From Dinochytrium kinnereticum (lineage: Eukaryota; Chytridiomycota; Chytridiomycetes; Chytridiales; Chytridiaceae), in NCBI GenBank assembly GCA_027604005.1, contig JADGJT010000034.1, positions 1 through 64,000 on the forward strand: 64,000 nucleotides of DNA, read 5' to 3'. Shown piece by piece: positions 9,742 through 21,825 of this stretch (positions within the stretch are counted from its first letter, which is position 1; every line of letters begins with the position of its first letter). The notes under the pieces are model-generated. The model saw only the letters and a program-made list of their open reading frames with translations. It did no database searches and was not told the DNA's origin. The position numbers and the translations under genes are program-made.

Positions 9742-12700
9742 TCACAACCTCTTAAAATGAACCGCAACGGCCCGATCCATCTCACCGTCCTCCCCATTCA
9801 CTCCTACCTCAGCCACCATCCAAACCCCCGCGCAAGCTAGAACAAGGACAAAAACAAGTCCAACCCCAACCAACCCAACCACCAACAACACATCAGTGGA
9901 GTCAATCCTTCGTCTCTCTTCTTGAATGACCCGAATCCCCAAGCTGCTGCTTGCTCCAAGCAGAGGCACCCTATCATCCAAAGCACGCGGTCGTCGGTGC
10001 GGGGCCCGGACTTGTTTTTTCTCCTCAGCCATTTTTGGGAGAGCAGCGGGGGAGGGGGTGGGTGGTTGCTGTTTGGTGGTGGGTACGGCGATGACGGTGA
10101 CATTACCGTCGTGATTTCCCAACACGATCCAGCAGAGCGACATGCTGAGACTGGTGGGATCAGTCTGATGGGGGAAGAAGGTTGGAGGAAACGGGTGAGA
10201 GTTTTCGCTGGACAGGAGGAGAGTGGTTTTGGCGGTTGGGTTGCGGAGGGTTGGATCTAGCCAGGTTTGGAGTTGTGGTGAGGAAATGTGGGTCAGCACC
10301 CATCCTTTTTGGGGGTCGATGGAGGCCTGGTCGAGGGTTGGGAAGTTTGTTGATCGTAGCCGGAGAGCGTCTATCGTGTTTGTTTGTTTTTTGAGGGCAT
10401 ATTAGCATTTTTTTTTCTCTTGTTACCTACAGTACGCTTGCTGATACAGAAAGATAAGCTGTGTTCTTACCAGATCGTAAAGGTACAGGGTGCCTCCCAC
10501 TCTTCCAACCCCAATCCATGACCCTTTTCTCCCCATTCGCACCCTCAGCACCAATCCGAACATGTGTCCCGCCAAGAGAAAAGTCGAGGCCCCTCGGAAC
10601 ATTATTGAGAGCGTTGCAAGAGAAGAATTCAATTCCTTGAAAAAATGGAAACAGAATAAATTGGTTTGGTCAGAGGTTTAGGTGGGCTTAAAAAAAATAA
10701 ACAAAATGGTAGTGAAATGAGGGGTACCTGTCTCTGGATCCCAAATCCGAACCGTCTTGTCCTCCGACCCGCTCGCAAGGATTAGGAACCCAGCTGTTTT
10801 GGAAAACACGAGGCATGTGATAGGTGATAGATGACCATAGAGTTTTCGATTTGAGGATTGAGCTGTTTTGATTTGATTCGTGTAAGCAAATCCCTCATAT
10901 AATAATTGATGCTAACTGAGGGAAAAAAACCCCCATACCTTTCCTTAAATCCCAAACCCGAATTCCCGACCACCCCTCATTAGAAGCCGCCACCAACCGT
11001 CCATTAGCGGAAATCGCGACGTGCTTGACGGGTGTTCGGGGGTCATTAGTGGAGGTGGATGTGGCGACGGGAAAGTACTCTGATAATTAAGCTAGTTAAC
11101 AAAGGTCCCAATTGAGGAAGAAAGCACAAAAGAAATTGGGCCTAACCAAATAGATCCTTGACACCCCACACCCGAATCGTTCCATCGCGTCCAGTTGTTG
11201 CGATCTCGGAGAGGTTGGGGGAGATGGCGATGGAGTTGATGGCTGTCGGGTGCGCATGAGCGTATAGAACCTTGCGGCCTTGGGGCGTGGTTTGAGTATT
11301 GGTGATTGGTATAGTATAGTCCGCGAGAAGAACGGGGAGAAAGAAAAAAAAATAGACTTACCACTCAAAACATCATACAATATCAGTGACCCGTCTACAG
11401 CAGACGAAGCGACCATCCGCCCATCATCTGACACGCAAACACTTGAGACTGAAGATTGATGTTTCGCAAGGAACGAAGGGCCTAAAAGTTGACGAAGAAA
11501 AAGGGACTCGTCAAGCCCAGAGAGATCACCTCCAAAAAACACCAACCAAGATGATGGCACTTTCTCCAAAGATAGACGGTCCCATCTTGAGTTCCATAAA
11601 CGCTGAGATCGCCAGTGTTTGAAAGGCTTGAGACCGTGACATTTTGAGGTGGGGTCACCTGTATATCGTTGATGCAGAAGCCTAGGTCAACATAACAATA
11701 TTTGATCAGTTTTTTGAAATGCCGGGAAGGGCTGAACCTTCGAGAGAATCTAAGGTTTGAATACGGCCAGTGGAGAGGATCGCAAAAACAAAACGGCTAG
11801 ACCCTTTTTGGAAGACGATGCTTGACACAGTGGCGTCCGTTAAGAAGTGAGACGCCGGTTTGAAGGAGACTGGAATGTTTGCAGGCTTTTTAGAGAAGAT
11901 AAAGTACTAAATCGAGAAAACCCACCATCATTGCAAACAGAAAAGAAGTCTATCCTCCCAACACCATTCTCCGAAGTCGCAACTGCAATCATTTTCCCCT
12001 CATCATCAAACGCAACGCCATCAACCTGACCCTTAACAGTCCCAACCCGTTCACACCGAGAAACATCCTCCACAGATCCAACATAAACCCCTCCTGAATC
12101 CGTAACAACCCCAAGCCTCCTCCCAAACATTGCGCCAATCGCCCTCACGATCTTTCCATCTCTCTCAAGATCCCCTCCATTAACGTCCCCCAGCATCTCC
12201 CCAGTAACCGTATCACGAACCCTAACCCCTTCTCCATTCCCCCACGTGGAAACAACAAGCCCACCTCCATCCCCAAACCCAACTGACCCGTGTCCATCAG
12301 CCCCGTCCATCCAAACCGACAAAACTGCACCCCACGTCTGCGGTCTTCCAAGCGCGACGTAGACTGGCAAGCCTTTCACAAGCGCGTCCACTCCATTTAG
12401 CAAAGGTGAGAATGGAACCGCTGTTCGGTACACTTGCGACGCGCAGCGTGATATCGGGCCGTAAAAGTATCTGACCATTCTGTACGCATGGGTCAGGGAG
12501 TGAGTGGTTGGGTGATCTCGGGGAATACATGAGAGGAGGAGGGGAAGACGGTGGAGGAGAGTGGTGAGTGATCCTGTAAGTGAGAGGATTTCTATCCAGA
12601 TCAAAAGATGGCGGGTTGTGAAGGTAGTCAAATGGGGTAGGAGAGTTGGGAGGAAGTCGGCGGGTACATTGGGAAGGAGATCTAGAAGTTCCACGCAGGC

Positions 12701-13013
12701 TTGCTGGACGATTGGAGGGATATGGTCCTATTTGACGTGAAGTAGTGAGGTTTTGGCGTTTGGAGTAAGGTAATAAATAAAAGGTTACCTTCACCCTTGC
12801 GTCAAACCCCGCAATCTCTTCATGAACTTTCCCCAGCTCGTCACTTGAGAACCGACACATGTTTGAAGAAAGATTGCCGCCTTCATTTAACACCCTCAAG
12901 CAATCCAAAGCGCGAGAGGCAATGGCAACATCGCCAGGTTTGGTTGATGAATGATCTTGACCTTCCATTGCGAGAACGGGGCATGTTTTAATTCGGCTGA
13001 GGGAGGGCGGCAT
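9742..13013 (-). CDS. WD40 protein, NACHT-WD40 receptor-like but without NACHT, C-terminal TM
   Basis: Ten exons in coding order: 13013-12789, 12727-11926, 11869-11738, 11681-11547, 11481-11362, 11278-11147, 11079-10939, 10862-10728, 10635-10471 and 10370-9742. All junctions are in phase, giving 871 aa. Residues 30-190 resemble the helical arm between NACHT and WD40 domains in fungal NWD proteins: CLRVLNE, IPPIVQQAC, FTTRHLLIWIEILSLTG and YRTAVPFSP all have counterparts there. About seven degenerate WD40 units follow, the clearest being SGSEDKTVRIWDPE, TTGRDGTIRVWG and GTQDGTVYLWRK. The last exon ends in a membrane helix (VLLVVGLVGVGLVFVLVLA) near residues 820-848, with about 23 residues after it, like a tail-anchored protein. 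No P-loop NACHT exists upstream: only 632 bases separate it from the next gene. A scaffold or repurposed immune-receptor part is possible; the function is unknown. Confidence 0.82.
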
Positions 13014-13645
13014 TTTTTGTGTGCGCTCTTTACTTTGACTAAGGGATGAGGAGGGAGGGAGGAAGTGGGAAATGAGGTACCTTTATCGTTTCTGCAGCCA
13101 CCTTTATCAACGACCAAAGACACTGTCTGTATGGCATTGATCTGGTCATTGAGTGGTGTAGGTTTCCCCAATCAGTGAAGACGATGGCGGCTTAGGTGAC
13201 AGGGTTGTGGGTTCGTGTGTCGGCTCTCAGAGACAATGCGCGTCTCGCTTGCGTGGGACTGCGGCGTTTGTGATTGGGGGCTTTCTGGGAATAGAGAGAG
13301 TTTGAGACAGTTTCGGTTGAGTTTAACGCGTGCCTGATTTGAGAGTCATAGTGGCAGAAGTGATATCAAGTAGGAGGAAGTGGGGTTTTTATCAGAAACA
13401 TGGCAGTGATACGCTGGTTTGGGCGTGCTTCCTTTACAAAGAATGAATATCCTTTGCTTTGAGACGTGGGAGCGAATCGGTGTTGACGCGTCTTCTCTTA
13501 CCCAAGACGCAGGCGGAGCTCTCCCCAACCAAAACACGCGCACAAAATATATTCTCTGCAATGCTTTGTTATTGAAAGCGGCCGTGTATTTACTTATGTA
13601 TGAGTTTATTTCACTGCCACACCGAGCAACACCCTCTTCTCAACT
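13014..13645. other. Intergenic region upstream of the WD40 gene
   Basis: These 632 bases hold the likely promoter of the WD40 gene and the 3' end of the IQUB-like transcript. A short open frame at 12896-13171 (-) overlaps exon 1 in another frame and could be an untranslated or alternative 5' exon; I cannot decide. Confidence 0.35.
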
Positions 13646-16600
13646 TCAAAGCGGTACCGGTCTAGGCATCAACCTCCCCTCTCTATCCTCAAAATAATGC
13701 CTCTTTAAATACCTCTCCATGGCCGGCAACTGCGCAAAATGCCTCCTAGCCGTCAAATGTTTCTGCGCAATCCTTCTCACAAAATCATCTGAATAAACCC
13801 CCAAGAAATCCACCTGTCTCTCATGAGAATCCGCCTCCACCTTTGTTAGCAGCACACAATTCCACGGGCTCAACTCCATCGACCTATCCCATCTGGTGAA
13901 CACCAGATCCTCTATATTCCTCGCACCGCTGATGCAGCTCTGACGATTCCAAACCGCGTCCACCAGGTAGCGCATGTCGGATTCTTGAAGAAGTGCGAGG
14001 GCGTTGTAGTGGAGGTCATGTGGGACGCCGGTTTCGGGTCTGCGTTGGAGTTCGGCGATCCGCATGGATCGGAGGAGGGAGGAGAAGACCGTGTCGTCTT
14101 GACGGTGGTGAGCTATGTTTTCTTTGGTCGTGCAGGGTTTGCAGCGGCCGAGATGTTTCATGGTTGTGGAGAGGTAGAAGTCGGTCGAGGGTTTGTATTT
14201 TGTGCAGCTCCGGCAGTAGTAGACGGATTGGTCGCGTTTCCAGGCTTGTCCGGCTCCAGGGAACTGGTTTGATGTTGTTTTAATTGTGGATAATAATTTT
14301 TAGCAACAACGTAAGGTGGGGCTTGACTTATGTGTAGTTGCTTTACCTTTTGGTAATGCGCCGCCTCCGGGTTAAATTCTGGCGTCTGTATGAATTGCAA
14401 GAACAAGTTGCCGATACGTCGTCGAAGTCCTAATTGGAAGAAGAACAAAAGTCTTAAACACCAAACTCCATCCCACCCATAAAAATTTTAGAATAGAAGA
14501 AACCATCACCAACCATCCAAACTCTTAGCATCCCTTCCCCTACTCACAAGATCACCCTCCCGATCAATCAATTCAACAATCTCCCTGCTAAGGTTACAAT
14601 CGAATTCCTGCATAAAAGTTAATCACCAGGATCGATAACGGGGTTGAAAGTACCTTAACGGTATACTTGACATGCAGTAAAATCTGAAGCCTCTCATCAA
14701 TAGTCAGCTGGGCGAGGTTTAAGGCGTGGTAAAGATCCCGAAGCTCCCTGGCGCGAACTGTGTTAGGGGTGTCAACGAAGCAGGGGGCGCCTTTGGCTGT
14801 CGGCCATTTTTTTGGTGCCGCCATCTGTGTAAGAGGAAGGTTAGAATAACTGCTGTGTAGATGAAATACAAACAATAATAAGGTGCAAGTGAACATTATA
14901 TTTCTTAGAAAAAGAAAAAAACTATAAAGAGAAAGATCGGGTAATGGGTACAATGAGCCGTCAAAAGAGCTCATCGTCGCTCACAATAAAAACAAAATCC
15001 AAATCGCTACAAGACATTCTTATTCTTTTTAAAATCCCCCAAAAATCGCTACAAAGGCAGCATAACGAAAAGAAAAGACAAAGAAAGGGAGAAGCGCGGA
15101 CCTGCCCAAGTAAAAAAAAAACAAACCAAACCAATATAATCCAATAAAAACCAAGCTAACCCCTACTCACTTACCTGTTCAAGCAACTTCACAACCGACC
15201 TCTCCCGATTCTCATCCGCGGCGGCAAGTTTCAATCGATCGATCTTCTGAATCAACGCTGCCTCCTGGTCTAGCAGATCCGCGAGCGCCGCAAGTCGAGC
15301 GGGCTCAGAGTAGCCCGCCTCGTTTATTTTCTCCGTCTCCTGAATTCGCCAGTCTTGTTTATTTATTTGTTTTTTTGAGAGCAAAACGGGGGTTAGTCTC
15401 CAGAAGAGGCCGCAATAAAGCCATCAGGGCGGGGAAATGCCATCAAATCATCCAACTTACTCTCCAGCCCATTATAAAGAATCTCAAAATCCTTCCCACT
15501 TTTGGGATGCAACCGGCTCTCAATCTCCTTTCTCCTTCTCTTCTCGGCAAGCTCTCTTCGTCTCTTATCCTTATCAGCGAGCATTCGAACCCGGTCATCG
15601 CGCTCTCGTTTCAGTCTTCTTACCAGACGGATTGCAAAACATTTCCGGACAAAGCATTGAATTCGGGTAGCCTTTTTTTTTTTTTTTGTAGATGAATTGG
15701 CGTTGATTCGGACGGGGTAACAGAAACGTGATATTAGCTTGTACTCGATGTAATTGCTGGGAGGAGATGTGAGCTGATACTGACCATTCTAATAAGGAGG
15801 TCGCGATGTTGGTCAGAGGTAAAGTATGGTTTTGGTTGGATGGTATAATCGGGTTCAGTTGTCACATGAAGATCAGATCGACCCTAACCAAAACCAAAAG
15901 ATGTTTAATCTCACATTCAACTCAGTCGATCCACACCTCTCCAGTCAAAATCCCCACTCTTAACACCAAAAAAAAAAAAAAAAAGATGAAATCCAATCCA
16001 ACAAACCATCTGAGTAGACGCCTCCTTAATAGTCTGAGTCCTTCGATTCCTCACAAACTTTGTCTGCGTATCCCTGTGAAATTTCGGCGCAGCAGCCTAC
16101 ATATAAAACCAAACCGCCAGCAACTCTTTTAGCATTAAACCCCACCGTCATCAAAAAACGCTTGGGAATAAAAGCAGACAAGAAGGTATTACTTACAGCA
16201 GCTTTGATCTCCTGAGGAGTAGGGGTCTGAGAAGAAGCATTGAAATACTCAACCCCCGTCTGTCGGTTCCTGAAACCCCCCATGTATGTTTTGCGATACC
16301 ATTTAGAGACGTCCGATGCGAGCTGATCACGTCTCAGCGTTGCGATGGGATGAGTTGTGACTGATTGTTTTTAGTTTTTCGTGGAATGGCAAAGTGGGAG
16401 GTTTTAGAATCATTCAGAAACCGCAAGGTTGAAAGATTTGAAAGTTAAGAAAAGAGAAGAAAAAAGAAACAGCCACTCAAAACCATCAAGAGACAAGATG
16501 GAAAGAATAAAATGATCTTCACCTTCTCTAATTTCCTCAACCTCACCACCGTCACCACCTCTACTCTCCCCAAACCGATCCTCACCCTCCCCAAAGCGAT

Positions 16601-17567
16601 CCTCATATTCCCCTTCCCCCTCCCCCTCCCCTTCCTCATCCAAATTACCGTTCCCATCCTTCGCCTCCTCACCACCGGCCCGATCCTCTTCCACAGCAAC
16701 ACCTTCCTCCCTAATTTTATCCTCGTCCTCAACCTCTGCAACAACCACCCCTCCCACCCCGTCATCCTCAATCACCGCAGCGTCATCACCCGCAGCTGGC
16801 GCCAAGTCTTTCTCATCGGTGATTCCAGGGGTTACCTCGCTTTCAGCCTCACGCGTTGCAGTACCGTCGTTCGCGTTGTCACTGTTGAGCGGTGGCGAAG
16901 AAACTTCATTGTCACCTTTCTCTTCGTCAGGAGATTGCGGTGGTTCTAAGACGGCCGTCACGTCCGCAGCAGCAGGGGATTCATTGTCGTTTTGCAGATC
17001 CGCTGGTACTTTGTCAACGTCACTCGCCAAACCCGCCTCATTGAGAGATGGTGAAGAGGAGGAAGCGTCTTTAATATCCTCTTTCGCTTCACCCTCTTTC
17101 ATTGTCTCTCCTCCCTCCACCTCCACCTCCCCACCGCCACCACTACCCATCATTTCCACTGCCTCCCAAACGTCGCCACCACTCGACGTTTCTCCTATCC
17201 CCCCATCACCACCGCCGACCACCCCCCCTTCCCCAACCGTCGCCTCGACACCTTCCTCCTCTCTCTCCACCTCCTCCTTCACTTCCACATCAACCTCTCC
17301 CATCTCACCAGATTGATCAGAGCTCTCAACGTCTCCAGGTGGGCCTCCCACGGCCTCCTCCCCCTCCTCCTTCCCCAGCGTCAACGCCAACTCTTGTGCA
17401 GGAGGAGGCGATGGTGGCGGGTCGGTCTCCCCTTCCACAGCCATTCCACTAATATTTCCACCGTCACCATCATTCTTGGGTGGAGAAGGCGCGGGCGGTG
17501 ACGAGGGCGAGGAAGGCTCTTGCGTCGAAGGCGAGGAGGGACGTTTGCTGGAGTCGTCGTCGGCCAT
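13646..17567 (-). CDS. IQUB-like ciliary protein (IQ motif; no ubiquitin-like domain seen)
   Basis: This is a homologue of IQUB, a radial-spoke-associated protein of motile cilia and flagella. Ten exons in coding order: 17567-16523, 16360-16197, 16096-16007, 15883-15785, 15671-15461, 15353-15175, 14824-14654, 14607-14514, 14429-14347 and 14263-13646, giving 917 aa with every phase matching. Residues 1-348 are acidic low-complexity sequence. The conserved part starts at WYRKTYMGGFRNRQTGVEYF and contains KFHRDTQTKF, an IQ motif (IQCFVRKCFAIRLVRRL), and then ALENWRIQETEKIN across the exon 5/6 junction. Near the end come the paired-Cys segments YYCRSC and GRCKPC, and DMRYLVDAVWNRQS and SPWNCVLLTK. 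Vertebrate IQUB has a ubiquitin-like domain before the IQ region; here that space is filled by the acidic region. The ATG at 17567 is the first in frame. Confidence 0.88.
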
Positions 17568-18284
17568 GTCAGATTGCCAGGGGATGTTTGACAAACCCTC
17601 GCTGCACTGACAATTCCATTTCTACTTTTCTTTTTTTTATTTTCCTCTGGCTGACGGAGGACGCAAGGATGAGGGTCAAACGCTGAAAACATCACAACTT
17701 GCAGCTGAATAAAAGTGTGGCCAAAACATACATCCAAAGAACAGAACGCATCGAGCAAAACAGCAGCAGGTGGATGCGCTCGGAAAAAGAGACAGGCAAA
17801 CAAACAAAACAAAACAAAAAAACAACTCTACCAGAAAACATAACACGGATCATTCACGAGATCCCATGCCCCTCTCCTCTCAAGAACAGGACAGAGCAAA
17901 CAAACGCTTCACGCCTTCAACCAACAAAACAAAAACAAAACAAAACAAAACCAAAAAGTTATAATCTCTCTCAACCTCCCGCATCCAGTTCGTAGGGTAA
18001 AGCAATGAAGATAACAACAAAAAAACAAAAACAAAAACAAACAAAACACAGCGAATTCAAAAAGGAAAAAAATAAGGAATAACAAGGGTATAAAGGGAAA
18101 AAAAAATAGCAGCGCCTTCAACAGCACGATCAAAGCATGGGCGAACGAGAAAAAAAGAAGAAAGGAGGGCCAACTAGGCCACCAACAAAAAAAGGAACTA
18201 GAAACAAAACACCAAACCCCTCCCCCCCACCCTGATAAAAATTGAAGATATGATAAAGTTTCATAGAAAAGCCACCCACCACCC
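17568..18284. other. Intergenic region, A-rich with CAAAA runs
   Basis: About 700 bases lie between two minus-strand genes. The sequence is A-rich on the plus strand, with several ACAAAACAAAAC-type runs. No gene is supported; the promoter of the IQUB-like gene should be in the left part. Confidence 0.45.
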
Positions 18285-21207
18285 TCACTCATCCCCTGGC
18301 ACCGGAGCCCCCGGCCTCCCCCCAACAACCCCAGACCCAGGCGTCCCACTCCATCCCTCCTCCTCCTCATAAACGCTAGAAGAATCCACCGACCCGGCAT
18401 CCCCCCTCCCGCCCGCCCAAACCCTCCTCCCAGCCACGCCTCTAGAAGACCCAGGCGTTCTCGGCACGGGTCCAGTCGGTCGAACAACAGGATCCGCAAA
18501 CGGGTTGTCAGACATGGTCATGATCGAGGAGGTCGGCGTTGGTGGGGCGTCGGGTCTTGAGGAGTCGGTTGCTGGCGGCGGTGCCGTTGCAAGCAGACCG
18601 CCAACGGAAGACGAGAGAGAGACTTTGGGGCCAGGAACGGATTTCGAGACGGCCGTGCCAGAGAACCCATGCAGATCATGAAGAACGCTGTCGTCATCGT
18701 CCTCCTCATCATCATACCCATAAGAAGTGGCCATGGAGGTCGGTGTGGCCGTCGACACACCCCTCATCCCTCTCACAGAAGTCTCCGCCCCAACCACGCC
18801 AGTCCTCCCAGTTCGAAGTTTCACCGACATGGGTGGCGGAGAGATCGTGAGGGGATTTCGATCATCATAAGGAGACGTCACACCCGAATCCACCCGTCGT
18901 CCATTCGAGTCAAACTGAATCACTCCTCCTCCTCCGCCACGTCGACGTCGCGCAACGGCCAGCGTGGCGAGGACAGCGAGCACAATCAATACAATCACTC
19001 CAATCGAGATCCCTGAGATCGTGGCTGGGGTCAACGTCACGCCTCCACCAGTGGAAGGCAAAGACCCACCCGTCGAACCCCCAACTCCATCAGGAAACGT
19101 CGTGGTTGGGGAAAAGGCGCCGGTGGGAGTGGCGGTTCGAGGCCCCGCACCATCTCCACCTCCAACTCCTGGGAGAGGGAGGAACGATGTCACAGTCAGA
19201 GGAGAGCCCGTTGCGTCCACCACGGTGATGATCGTTCCCTCCACCGTTATAACCGTCGCGACGCCCCCACCACCCGGGATATTGCCATTCCCAGCTCCCT
19301 GAGGATTACCAACCAGCCCCCCGCCTCCTGGAACAACAGTCGAACCACCCCCATCTCCCGGCAACCCCACTGACGACAAAGAGGAGGTAAGGGTAGGCCC
19401 TCCTCCACCACCAGGCACACTCGCAGTCGACGTCGGCCCAACCACAGCAGAAGATGAGGTCTCTGAAGGATCGGCAGGTGTTTCTGGAGTTCTTGGCTTA
19501 GGAAGTTCAGGGTTGGAGGGAAGAGCGTTAAAGTCTTCAAAGACAATGTTCATAAAGTTGAACGGTGAGGGTTCATCAGAAATCACGACGGGGGATGAGC
19601 CGGATTCGATATCACCGCCCAAAGGGACGTTGACGGGCTTTTTGGCGCGGTCAGATTTGGAAGGAAGGAGGCGCTGTTTTCAGTGTATGTTGTTTTGTTC
19701 GGTGTTGGATTTTTGGTTAGAGTCTTTTTAAGGATTTGGGTGAGGGCTGGGTAAGGGACTGGTCTTTGTGCGTTGCACAGTGGAAAGGAAAAGTGGTAAT
19801 GTAGAAGGCAGCGGCAATGAACAAAAAGATAAAGACATAAATGGAAAAAGGAGCAACAAAACAAAAACAGGAAAAAAACAGAAAATGACGAGAAAAGAGA
19901 GAAAAAAAAAAAAGCCCAAGAACAGTAACAGTTAAATACCCACCTGAAAAACAGCAGCGTACCCATCTCTCATGCCCCCACACGTCGAGCCATCCTTACA
20001 AGTCACAGAACACATAGCCCCACTCACCCCCATCCCCATCTCCTTCGTATTCCTCCTCCAAGCCCTCCTCACCCTCTCCCTCCACTCCGTCTTGGTCATG
20101 TACTGCCGAAGGGTCCCCAAACAAAAGCACCCTAAACTCGTCACCCGTTGTCCGCGATCCCTCTTACCACCTCGCTCCCCAACTCCAGCCATGATGAAGA
20201 AATCAGAGATGGTTGGCTTCTCCCATTTCGGCTTTGGCGGAGGCGTGACGGGTGCTTCCCCTGGAATTTCTTCTTCGGCGGGTTTGGCGGGAGGGTCTTT
20301 AGGAATATTTGGATCTTGTTGTTTGGGATCGTTCGGATCTTCAATGTTTTCAGGGAGGAAGTCTGAGGCCTCTATGGAGTCTAAGGAGGAGTGATCGGAT
20401 TGGTATGCCTTGGCGCGGTCGCAGGCGTCGGGGCAGCTCTGTGGGGTCAGCCAGGGACCTACAAGGTCGGCGAGGTCAGTGTCTATGTTTCCGCTGTTTT
20501 AAGAGGAGGGAGAGGCGGTTAGAAACGGTTTCCTCGGCGGATGATAAGGGGTACTGATATCCGTGAAAGGTAATAATTGCAATAATTGTTGGAATGAGAT
20601 GGTGCATCATGTGAGCCCCTTTGGCCCACAAAGAAAAAATAATGGGCTGCATGCAAATAGTTCCTGGCACGTAAACGACCTCCAGGCGTCCTGGTCGCCG
20701 TCGCTCTGAAAGTCAATAGACAACTCACATGTTATAACACCCAATGGCACGAACCATCGGCTCCAGCTCTCCCTGGGACTCAACAGCGGGCTGGCTCTGC
20801 TCCTCTGGAGAAGGCGCATTACCCTCGACAGCCAAAGGAGGCGAGCCAGCATCCAGCTTTGGCTCACCACCACCCGCATCTTGAGGCGGAGAAATGGGTG
20901 GGTTTGCGGCCTTATCCTCGTCCGCCCTTGAAGGGGGGGTAGAAGATCCCTGCATGAATGGCAAGGCGATGGAGGCATGCGAGGGGACAGGGAGAAGTAC
21001 AATGAGGACTGTGAGGGTGAGAGCGACGATAAGCATGAGGGAGGTGGTGGCCGTTCTTCTCCTCCTCATGATGGCAGGGGTGGTGGTCGCTGCAGAAGGT
21101 GATGATGGTGGTGATGGTAAGGAGCAGGAGGAGGAGGGGATGACGGGTGGAGTCGGGGTGCGTCGATGCGCCGTCGCCGTCGCCGTCGATGCTGATGTGG
21201 CCGTCAT
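18285..21207 (-). CDS. WSC-domain single-pass membrane protein
   Basis: Exons in coding order: 21207-20729, 20493-19944 and 19673-18285, giving 805 aa with phases intact. A hydrophobic signal segment (LMLIVALTLTVLIVLLP) follows MRRRR; the internal ATG at 21069 would place it at the very N-terminus, so 21069 may be the true start (759 aa). A WSC-like Cys-rich domain begins at IGCYN and SCPDACDRA. It is interrupted by about 75 Pro/Glu-rich residues and resumes at SLGCFCLGTLR and CKDGSTCGGMRDGYAAVFQ. A Gly/Pro/Thr-rich stalk leads to a membrane helix (SIGVIVLIVLAVLATLAV), an Arg cluster and a Ser/Gly-rich cytosolic tail. WSC proteins bind cell-wall glycan, and in yeast they act as wall-stress sensors feeding Rho1. 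A sensor role here is an inference from architecture. The split WSC domain is unusual. Confidence 0.75.
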
Positions 21208-21825
21208 GCTCAGCTCAGAAGCTTTCTTTCCCACGGGTGGGTTGGGGCGATAACAGGAATCGAGGTGGATGGCGACGATGACGGACGGATGATAAATAAA
21301 TAAATAAATAATAAATAATTAAATTAATTAATTAATTAAGGAAAAAAAAAAGAAAAATGTTTGTTAATCTGTGTGACGCTTGTGCCCCCAAGCAGCTGCT
21401 TCCGCCGGATGCTGCTTCCGTCCGCGTGGATCCTGCCGTCACACACGAAGGAGCCAGGGGTGCTGCCCGGGGTCCGGGGACACAGGCTGCGGGTCGCCCG
21501 TGTGTTCCGCGGTGATGCAGCCTTCTGCCAGCCAATCAAAGGGCAGAGCAGTATGCTTGTGCAGCCAGCCACAGGAATGTTCATGGCAACATCTGAAAGA
21601 ACAGCAATGGTGTGGAATATTCTCCCGCCTTTTAATAATTGATTCCTTGCGCCAACATGCAAAAAACCCCATCAGACCCAGGAATGTTTCTCAAAAACCC
21701 AGGCAGGCAATACACCCAACATTCCAGGAGAAGATCCCCACCGAAATGCTCAGTTGGGCAAAGCAGCACGCTCCACTTCCATAAACACCCACAACCCACA
21801 CTGTCTGACTGCTTTCCCCCCATCG
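21208..21825. promoter_or_regulatory. Promoter region of the WSC gene, with AT repeats
   Basis: It contains an AT-only stretch at 21292-21339 (ATAA and ATTA units) and a GC-rich block. The block carries GCCAATCA at 21531-21538, a CCAAT-type site. No convincing gene is present. Confidence 0.4.
21292..21339. repeat. AT-only simple repeat
   Basis: A run of ATAA units passes into ATTA units (48 bases without G or C after the first base). Confidence 0.8.

Noticed and set aside
12896..13171. Possible upstream exon carrying the missing NACHT part of the WD40 gene
   Set aside because: Too short for a NACHT domain, no P-loop, and the neighbouring IQUB-like gene ends at 13646.
16512..17452. Long Pro/Ser/Thr-rich frames on the plus strand
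   Set aside because: They are the complement of the Glu/Asp/Gly-rich first exon of the IQUB-like gene, whose own frame joins conserved exons.
21336..21672. Cys-containing frames in the GC-rich block upstream of the WSC gene
   Set aside because: No family signal, frames overlap on both strands, and the position fits a promoter.
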